Shown here: piece by piece, positions 54,037-59,303 of the stretch
How the letters are laid out: the number at the start of each line of letters is the position of its first letter
How positions within the stretch are numbered: the first letter of the stretch is position 1
Source of the DNA: Oscillospiraceae bacterium
GTDB lineage: Bacteria; Bacillota; Clostridia; Oscillospirales; Oscillospiraceae
Assembly (NCBI GenBank): GCA_902791215.1
Contig: CADAUZ010000005.1
Location: forward strand, 1 to 64,000
DNA length: 64,000 nucleotides
Direction of reading: 5' to 3'
Made by a program: the position numbers and the translations under genes
Notes under the pieces: generated by a model
Seen by the model: the letters and a program-made list of their open reading frames with translations, nothing else
Database searches by the model: none
Told to the model about the DNA's origin: nothing

Positions 54037-54345
54037 ATGGAAAGAGAAGAATTTACCGCCCGCCTGGTCAAGCTGCGCATGAACAAGGGCGTTTCCGCAA
54101 GAGACATGAGCCTGTCTTTGGGGCAGAGCGAGAACTATATCAACGAGATTGAGAACGGAAAAGCGTATCCCTCTATGCAGGCGTTCTTCTATATTTGCGA
54201 TTATTTCAACATCACACCGCAGGAGTTCTTTGACACAGAGCGTCCCGATCCAAGCGGGTCGAATCTGCTGGCACAGAGAATCCGAGGGCTTTCGCCTGAT
54301 AAACTCAGGATTATTTCGACAATGATAGATAGCTGGGAAAAATGA
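54037..54345 (+). CDS. XRE-family helix-turn-helix regulator
   Basis: A 102-residue DNA-binding protein. Residues 8-62 form an XRE/Cro-type domain: LVKLRMNKGVSARDMSLSLG, QSENYINEIENGKAYPSMQA, FFYICDYFNITPQEFF. The remaining helix (LLAQRIRGLSPDKLRIISTM) is a usual tail in this class. It is transcribed away from the SLOG-like gene and could repress both. GGTGAAAG precedes the ATG and a clean terminator follows. The target is unknown. Confidence 0.88.
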   Translation: MEREEFTARLVKLRMNKGVSARDMSLSLGQSENYINEIENGKAYPSMQAFFYICDYFNITPQEFFDTERPDPSGSNLLAQRIRGLSPDKLRIISTMIDSWEK

Positions 54346-54373
54346 CGGGATAGGCTTGAACTATCCCGTTTTT
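54345..54373 (+). terminator. Terminator of the XRE regulator
   Basis: ACGGGATA pairs with TATCCCGT and is followed by TTTTG. Confidence 0.85.
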
Positions 54374-54379
54374 GTATAG

Positions 54380-54410
54380 AAAAAGGACGCGGCACAGATG
54401 CACCGCGTCC
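54380..54410 (-). terminator. Terminator of the membrane protein gene
   Basis: GGACGCGG (54385-54392) pairs with CCGCGTCC (54403-54410); on the minus strand TTTTT follows. Confidence 0.85.
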
Positions 54411-54428
54411 AAAAACGCTTAATAATAA

Positions 54429-55316
54429 TTATTCTTTGACGGTTTCATCAGAAGTATTGTTATTTGGGGCAGTTTGGAATCCCTCCTGCATTACATCTCT
54501 CATTCCTCTAACCTGATATCTAGCCATCTTTTGCCAATAGTAGGCACTTCTATCAATAGAGGAAATTGTATCCTGCAAATTTCTGCATGTTGAAGTCGGA
54601 AAATGCTGGCCTGCATAATTGTCAGCTACTGAATCAATCTCATCACACTCTACTTCTATTTTTGTATCATTAACGATTTTTACTTTGTAGTGATAATTAA
54701 TTCTCTGATTTGCAAGCGTTGAATAGACAACCTTGCAGTCAAAAGATAAATCGTGTGGTGTCTTTTCTTTGTTCATTGCAAGAATGGATTCAAATTGGCG
54801 TTGATCAGCAAGCCGCATAATGATCTTTTCGTGACTTCTCAAGAGAGCAGATTTGTTTGAAGTAGAGTATTCCATCTTCTTATCGGTACTACGATTAGTT
54901 AATATAGTTGAGGACTGTATAGAAATGTCAACTATATCATTCTCCGTATTATTTTCAATCACCAAAAATCTGCAAGTCTGTTTTTGCCTCAAATCGTCTC
55001 TATCATAGAACTCGAAACCGTCTTCACCGGAGAAAAGCAATACCCTGTTATAATCATTTTGAATGAGCAGTCTATCTAAAAAATTATCCATGTTCGTAAG
55101 GAGAAGCGAAGGCTTAATCACAACATATTTACTTTGCTTGATTTGTTCTATACGTTCAGCGGCATACTTTTCTTCCTGCTGTTTAAGCTGTATCTTTGTT
55201 TGCTTATTCGTATAAACAACTGCGATAATTGTTGCGGCTGCTGCGAGAATACCCGAAAGAATTGTAACTGCAATTACCCACCAGTCTGTAGCTACTATGA
55301 CCTGGAGTTGTTCCAT
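54429..55316 (-). CDS. Membrane-anchored protein of unknown function, AT-rich
   Basis: A 295-residue protein with one membrane helix (residues 13-36, VIAVTILSGILAAAATIIAV) near the N-terminus and then a basic coiled segment (NKQTKIQLKQQEEKYAAERI). The main domain of 230 residues, with strands such as CRFLVIENNTENDIVDISIQ, ends in a polar tail. By the positive-inside rule the large domain is probably cytoplasmic. I recognise no family. The gene is clearly richer in A and T than the conjugation genes, as is the unknown gene at 56145, which suggests separate acquisition. Such single-helix proteins are frequent in phage-defence neighbourhoods. Its own terminator is at 54380-54410. Confidence 0.6.
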   Translation of the reverse strand: MEQLQVIVATDWWVIAVTILSGILAAAATIIAVVYTNKQTKIQLKQQEEKYAAERIEQIKQSKYVVIKPSLLLTNMDNFLDRLLIQNDYNRVLLFSGEDGFEFYDRDDLRQKQTCRFLVIENNTENDIVDISIQSSTILTNRSTDKKMEYSTSNKSALLRSHEKIIMRLADQRQFESILAMNKEKTPHDLSFDCKVVYSTLANQRINYHYKVKIVNDTKIEVECDEIDSVADNYAGQHFPTSTCRNLQDTISSIDRSAYYWQKMARYQVRGMRDVMQEGFQTAPNNNTSDETVKE

Positions 55317-55512
55317 ATCTATATCTCCTAATTTCCATTATCATTTGCTAGTAATACGCTAATTGTTAAAACGCAGTGTTTTCAAATGAGCTCAATACTA
55401 CTCCCTCCCGTATTGTATCATCATATAAATGACAATACAAGCAAGCTTTTCTTTAAAGACCAGCAATTAAAGAGTGAAGTTTACATAATATTTTTCACAG
55501 GGAGTTATTAAG
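55317..55512. other. AT-rich gap where a toxin gene would be expected
   Basis: The 196 bases after the RelB-type antitoxin (minus strand) hold no open frame of toxin size, so no RelE/YafQ partner is present. Confidence 0.5.
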
Positions 55513-55809
55513 TCAGGCAAGCCCACGTTCCAGTTCGTCAAAGACCTGGTCATACGGGCGTCCTGCCCCGGCAAGTGACTGTTCATAGCTGTGCTGGATT
55601 TTGGCGTCCAATTCTGCCGTACTCATGGTATCCAGCGTTTTCGGCTCCACCGGGATCGTCAGGGAGAAGGGAACGCCATGCCGGTAGATGATCTGGCGAT
55701 ACAAGGAGTTAATGACCACTGAAACCGGAATACCCAGCTTCTGCAAAATATTCTCTGCTTCTGTCTTCACATCGTATTCCACGCGGGCGCTGACCATTGC
55801 GTCTTTCAT
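55513..55809 (-). CDS. RelB/DinJ-type antitoxin without toxin (first copy)
   Basis: A 98-residue protein with the ribbon-helix-helix start MKDAMVSARVEYDVKTEAEN and ILQKLGIPVSVVINSLYRQI, the DNA-binding and dimer part of the RelB/DinJ antitoxins. GVPFSLTIPVEPKTLDTMS and a C-terminal toxin-binding tail follow. The ATG at 55809 follows AAAGGTGG; a more upstream start adds only MPLKGGVF. Normally a toxin gene of the RelE/YafQ type overlaps the end; none is found here. It may act in trans, neutralising toxins of other elements or the host, or be the survivor of a decayed module. Confidence 0.82.
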   Translation of the reverse strand: MKDAMVSARVEYDVKTEAENILQKLGIPVSVVINSLYRQIIYRHGVPFSLTIPVEPKTLDTMSTAELDAKIQHSYEQSLAGAGRPYDQVFDELERGLA

Positions 55810-55918
55810 GAAAACACCACCTTTAAGGGGCATTGTACTATAATGTTATGCGGTTTGCAATACATTAGTCAAACCTTATGGGGTTCATGGCCTTATAAGA
55901 AGATGCGCTTCAATAATT

Positions 55919-55943
55919 AATGCGTTTCACGATGAAACGTATT
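55919..55943. promoter_or_regulatory. ICE palindrome 6
   Basis: AATGCGTTTCAC, G, ATGAAACGTATT: the common site with two unpaired positions. It lies between the divergent antitoxin gene and the unknown gene at 56145, in a gap (55810-56144) with no gene; a TATAAT at about 56062 may be part of the latter's promoter. Confidence 0.75.
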
Positions 55944-56144
55944 TTTTGCACTTAACAAGCTAATTAAAGAGCAGAGGCACATATGAAGTATGTTTCCTGC
56001 GCTCCATGTTCTTTGCATCAAGCAACATAACAAACCGATATATACAAATAGCCTTTATTATGATATAATGATAGTCGAAAAATGATGATTTAAGTCGTTG
56101 AAGCTTATCCATTTTTAGGTAATCCAATAGAGAGGAGAAACAAT

Positions 56145-57836
56145 ATGCAGGATTTAAGCTCAACAATGTTTTATAAGGCTAAGTTTACTGTAACGGCAAA
56201 TGAGCCAACTGCTGATTTGTTGTGGACGCTGATTATGGAAATTCGCGGATGGCTTCTCAGCAAGTGGAATATTGGCGGACATACTATTATTGATTCTAAA
56301 ATGAAGGCATGGACGCGATTCAAAAATGGTGGGAAAATATTTGATGAGGAAAAAACCAACCACGTTTATGCAGAGTCGGTATTTCACATCTCAGAGGACA
56401 GTGCAGTAAAATCGTGGGCTTGTAAAATCGTTGAAAAGAAAGACCCTGTTGAGGGATATGCTCAAAGAGAATGGACAACAGAAATAGGCTATCAGTCAAA
56501 AACTGACATGTCTGCTGAGATTTCATATGTTGTTACATACAACGACATGCCAGGCTTTATTGGTTTTTGTGAGGATAATCCTGTTATAACTGTTCCTCGT
56601 GTAATCAGGAAACTACTCGATCATGACAAAATTATCTGTTCAATTGGCCCTGATACATTGACAAACGATCCAATATGGCTTAATCCAGGCGACTATCCTT
56701 CTTTTGAAAAAGTCCTATTTAACCCTGAGCGTGAAGTACCCGTCATTTACATTAGTCCATGCCGATCTAGTGAAGATGCAGATGATACGGATTTGTTGAT
56801 GCTCGTCAATCCTATAAAACTGGCAAAAAGTGTTGCTGCTAACGCTCTGGTCTATTGTTCTAACAAGATCGATTTTGCAAGTGAAATGAGATGGTTTATT
56901 GACGAGAGATATGGCTGTGCAGGAGGAGCAATTCGCTTGTATCGTCCCAAAATTAATATAAACGACCATAATGACCGTTTTAAACACAGATTTATACCTG
57001 CTGCCTTTATACGTGAAAATGGTGAAGAGTGTGTGTTTGATATTTTTCGCAGAGCACTTGCTCAAGATGTCCATTTTTATGAGACAATGTTTCGACTGGA
57101 TAGCTGTAAAGCTCTTGTTGACGAAGATGAACGGCATAAGAAAATAAAAGCGATACGAGCCAAAAGTGAGACAGAAATTGACGAGGCAATGCGAGAGTAT
57201 CTTGATGAATCGGACAAGCGTGAAGCAGCGGAGAGACGTGCACGGGAATATAAAGAAGAACTAGATAGACTAAAGTCAGATAATTACAATTTGGAGCTTC
57301 AAGTTGATGCTTTGAGAGAAACAGCATCACAAGCAAAAATGATTGAAGCCGCGAGTCAAAATGTACGAACTATAAGTGATTATCCCAATACGCCGCAAGC
57401 TATTGCCAAATATTTTGAAACAGTCTACCCAGACCGTGTTGTCTTCACAGAGCGTGCATACCGGTCAATGAATGAATGCCAAACTCGTAGTGATTTTCTT
57501 TGGGAGGTATTTTATCATGTTGCGAACGATTTGTATGACTTATTACATGAAAATCCTGCCCAAGCGTATAAGGAGTTTACGCAAAGAACAGGATGGGACT
57601 GTTCACGTGGAGTTGGCTCAATGACCCATGTTGACAGAAGTCTGATGAAACAATACTTTGATGTTTACAACGGGCAAGAGATCAACATTGAGGCACATAT
57701 TAAAAATGGAACAAAAGATAATGATCCTAAATCTATTCGGCTCTATTTTGCCTATGAACCTCAATTAGTTGATAAGATTATAATTGGACATTGTGGTAAG
57801 CACCTTGATAATTATAGCACGAAGAAAATTAGGTAA
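56145..57836 (+). CDS. Unknown AT-rich 563-residue protein, possible defence cargo
   Basis: The start follows GAGGAG at about 9 bases. Four parts can be seen. Residues 1-190 form a compact domain (LLWTLIMEIRGWLLSKWNIG, EWTTEIGYQSK). Residues 190-320 are an alpha/beta region with VPVIYISPCRSSEDADDTDL and ANALVYCSNKIDFASEMRWF. A coiled coil covers about 330-410 (AMREYLDESDKREAAERRA). The C-terminal domain (about 420-563) ends with IRLYFAYEPQLVDKIIIGHC and GKHLDNYSTKKI, a strand-rich ending reminiscent of small RelE-like toxin or nuclease folds, though this is only an impression. I cannot assign a family. The strong AT bias, solitary position and place beside a restriction system and antitoxins make a phage-defence or abortive-infection role plausible but unproven. 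There is no signal peptide or membrane helix. Confidence 0.7.
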   Translation: MQDLSSTMFYKAKFTVTANEPTADLLWTLIMEIRGWLLSKWNIGGHTIIDSKMKAWTRFKNGGKIFDEEKTNHVYAESVFHISEDSAVKSWACKIVEKKDPVEGYAQREWTTEIGYQSKTDMSAEISYVVTYNDMPGFIGFCEDNPVITVPRVIRKLLDHDKIICSIGPDTLTNDPIWLNPGDYPSFEKVLFNPEREVPVIYISPCRSSEDADDTDLLMLVNPIKLAKSVAANALVYCSNKIDFASEMRWFIDERYGCAGGAIRLYRPKININDHNDRFKHRFIPAAFIRENGEECVFDIFRRALAQDVHFYETMFRLDSCKALVDEDERHKKIKAIRAKSETEIDEAMREYLDESDKREAAERRAREYKEELDRLKSDNYNLELQVDALRETASQAKMIEAASQNVRTISDYPNTPQAIAKYFETVYPDRVVFTERAYRSMNECQTRSDFLWEVFYHVANDLYDLLHENPAQAYKEFTQRTGWDCSRGVGSMTHVDRSLMKQYFDVYNGQEINIEAHIKNGTKDNDPKSIRLYFAYEPQLVDKIIIGHCGKHLDNYSTKKIR

Positions 57837-57886
57837 ACATCACGTTCTGATATTTAGAAAAACAAATTTGCGAACGATATACGTGA

Positions 57887-57932
57887 CAATTAATGTAAGG
57901 CATTCAATATAATGAATGCCTTACATTAATTG
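57887..57932. repeat. Perfect 20-bp hairpin after the unknown gene
   Basis: CAATTAATGTAAGGCATTCA (57887-57906) pairs without mismatch with its complement (57913-57932) around a 6-base loop. No U-tract follows. It may be a terminator or a recombination scar marking the cargo boundary. Confidence 0.65.
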
Positions 57933-57983
57933 CTTGGGCTTTTCCACGATATATTGACGCAACGGAGCAATAATGTGTTTCTA

Positions 57984-58096
57984 TGGTCGGTCAGGCCATC
58001 GCTCTCCTAATCGTAGAAGATCAGGTCGCCGGGGCTTGGCTCATAGTCCATGTACTGCCATTGGTCGCGCTCCCGGAACCATTCCACATACGGGAT
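57984..58096 (-). pseudogene. Fragment of a CHAP domain (decayed copy)
   Basis: This stretch is a near-copy of about 59440-59552 inside the intact hydrolase gene: it covers the part around SPGDLIFYDWE, with substitutions. It lacks the active-site cysteine and histidine regions on both sides. Together with the fragment at 58696-59066 it is the residue of a second copy of that gene. Confidence 0.75.
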
Positions 58097-58170
58097 AGGT
58101 TCAATTTCTTGGGGCGGATAGCGTAACATCTTACGAAAGAATCAGGAGTGAATATTTCACCCCTGATTCT

Positions 58171-58288
58171 TCAAGCTGCGTTTTGTTCAAGCATCTCCAG
58201 AAAATCTCTCGATGTGACGATAAACGGATCTGCCGGAAAATGCGTCCAGTTCCCGGATCGTATCCAGCGCCCCATAACAGCGCATCAT
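58171..58288 (-). pseudogene. Remnant of a PIN-type toxin partnered with the second RelB
   Basis: The antitoxin's stop overlaps an ATG (58286-58288), the usual coupling to a toxin gene. The frame starts MMRCYGALDTIRELDAFSG and then, in a shifted frame, reads ADPFIVTSRDFLEMLEQNAA to a stop at 58171, a recognisable end of a PIN-domain (VapC-like) protein. Only about 40 codons are left where some 130 are expected, so the catalytic acidic residues have been deleted. The toxin cannot be active. Confidence 0.55.
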
Positions 58289-58584
58289 GAGCCCTCCCCA
58301 TGCCGAACTTTGCGGATTTCCTCATTTATTTCATCAATAGACATGTCCTGTATTCCGTTCTCCTTTGTTTGCGCACGGAGAGCGGAAAACGCCTCCGCTC
58401 CGGATAGTCTGGGTTGCCCAGCACTTGATGCCGAAATTTCAAAAGGTATACGGCGTTCCCGAACGACTGCCCGCGCAAATACATTGATGGCGGTGGTCAT
58501 GCTCATACCAAAATCCTCACACAGCGAGTCAAAATCATTCTTTAAGTCCTCGTCCATACGGACACTAAAAGTTGCCTGTCCCAT
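58285..58584 (-). CDS. RelB/DinJ-type antitoxin (second copy), toxin decayed
   Basis: A 99-residue antitoxin: MGQATFSVRMDEDLKNDFDS with LCEDFGMSMTTAINVFARAV is the ribbon-helix-helix domain, followed by ERRIPFEIS and a C-terminal tail with DMSIDEINEEIRKVRHGE that would wrap the toxin. AAAGGAGGTG precedes the ATG at 58584. Its stop overlaps the start of a truncated PIN-type toxin, so the antitoxin is now alone. The two antitoxins of this element differ in sequence and belong to different subgroups. Confidence 0.85.
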   Translation of the reverse strand: MGQATFSVRMDEDLKNDFDSLCEDFGMSMTTAINVFARAVVRERRIPFEISASSAGQPRLSGAEAFSALRAQTKENGIQDMSIDEINEEIRKVRHGEGS

Positions 58585-58695
58585 AACATGCACCTCCTTT
58601 ATATATATTCTATTCAATTAGGTTCAAAATGTCAACATTTGTGAACGTATTTGGAATCAAAATGATATTATGTCATAGATTCCTTGCACCATAAA

Positions 58696-59066
58696 TCAGT
58701 AGGCCGGTGTTCCGTACCCATAAATCGGCGCGGTGGCGAGGTAGGGGCTGTTCTCAATACCTCGGCAAGTGTTTGGACGCCGACCATGATGGAGTATTCG
58801 GGATCGGTGATGCCTCCTGGCTCACGGGGATACTCGGTGTTGTATCCGCTCTCCGAGCATTGCATGGGGTCGCTGGTCTGGCCTCCGCTCTTCTGCATCA
58901 TCACGGCGGCGATCAAGTCCTCGAATTCAGGGATGCCAAACTCTGCGGCATACTGCCGGATCAGAGGCTGGTAGCCCTCTATATCCTCACTGACAGGCAC
59001 AAAGTTGTCGCGGCCTTTGCCGGTATAAAGGCTCTGCGTTAGACGCGGACATAGTGGAGGAAGCAC
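58696..59066 (-). pseudogene. Decayed duplicate of the lysozyme-CHAP hydrolase
   Basis: The first part is a close copy of the lysozyme-like domain of the gene at 59304-61799 (TGKGRDNFVPVSEDIEGYQP, FGIPEFEDLIAAVMM). It then jumps, with a frame change, to the very end of that gene (ENSPYLATAPIYGYGTPAY), so everything between is deleted. The catalytic glutamate of the QESGG motif is changed to lysine (KSGG). There is no membrane segment or repeat region upstream. It is non-functional and marks a duplication of the hydrolase gene. Confidence 0.8.
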
Positions 59067-59146
59067 AACGGGACAGCGCCATATGATGACGCTGCCTCGT
59101 TCCTGTTGTGAGCTATACTTCCATTTGAATATGAAATTGTCAGTTT

Positions 59147-59171
59147 AATACGTTTCACGGTGAAATGCATT
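59147..59171. promoter_or_regulatory. ICE palindrome 7
   Basis: AATACGTTTCAC, G, GTGAAATGCATT: the common site with two unpaired positions, 133 bases beyond the stop of the hydrolase gene, in a 237-base gap with no gene. Confidence 0.75.
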
Positions 59172-59303
59172 GCTTTGTGCTAACGTGATAATTGCGGCTT
59201 GTTTAGAGGCTTATATAAGAAATTGGAATAATGCAATGCCCGTTGCACAATTCTGATTTTTGTGACTGATTATAGAGGAAAGATCTCATACAGAGTACAA
59301 CGT

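Noticed and set aside
45200-59171. Reading the intergenic ICE palindromes as ordinary terminators
   Set aside because: They are nearly loopless, not GC-rich, usually lack a U-tract, and identical copies occur inside a translated gene. Clear separate terminators exist beside several of them.
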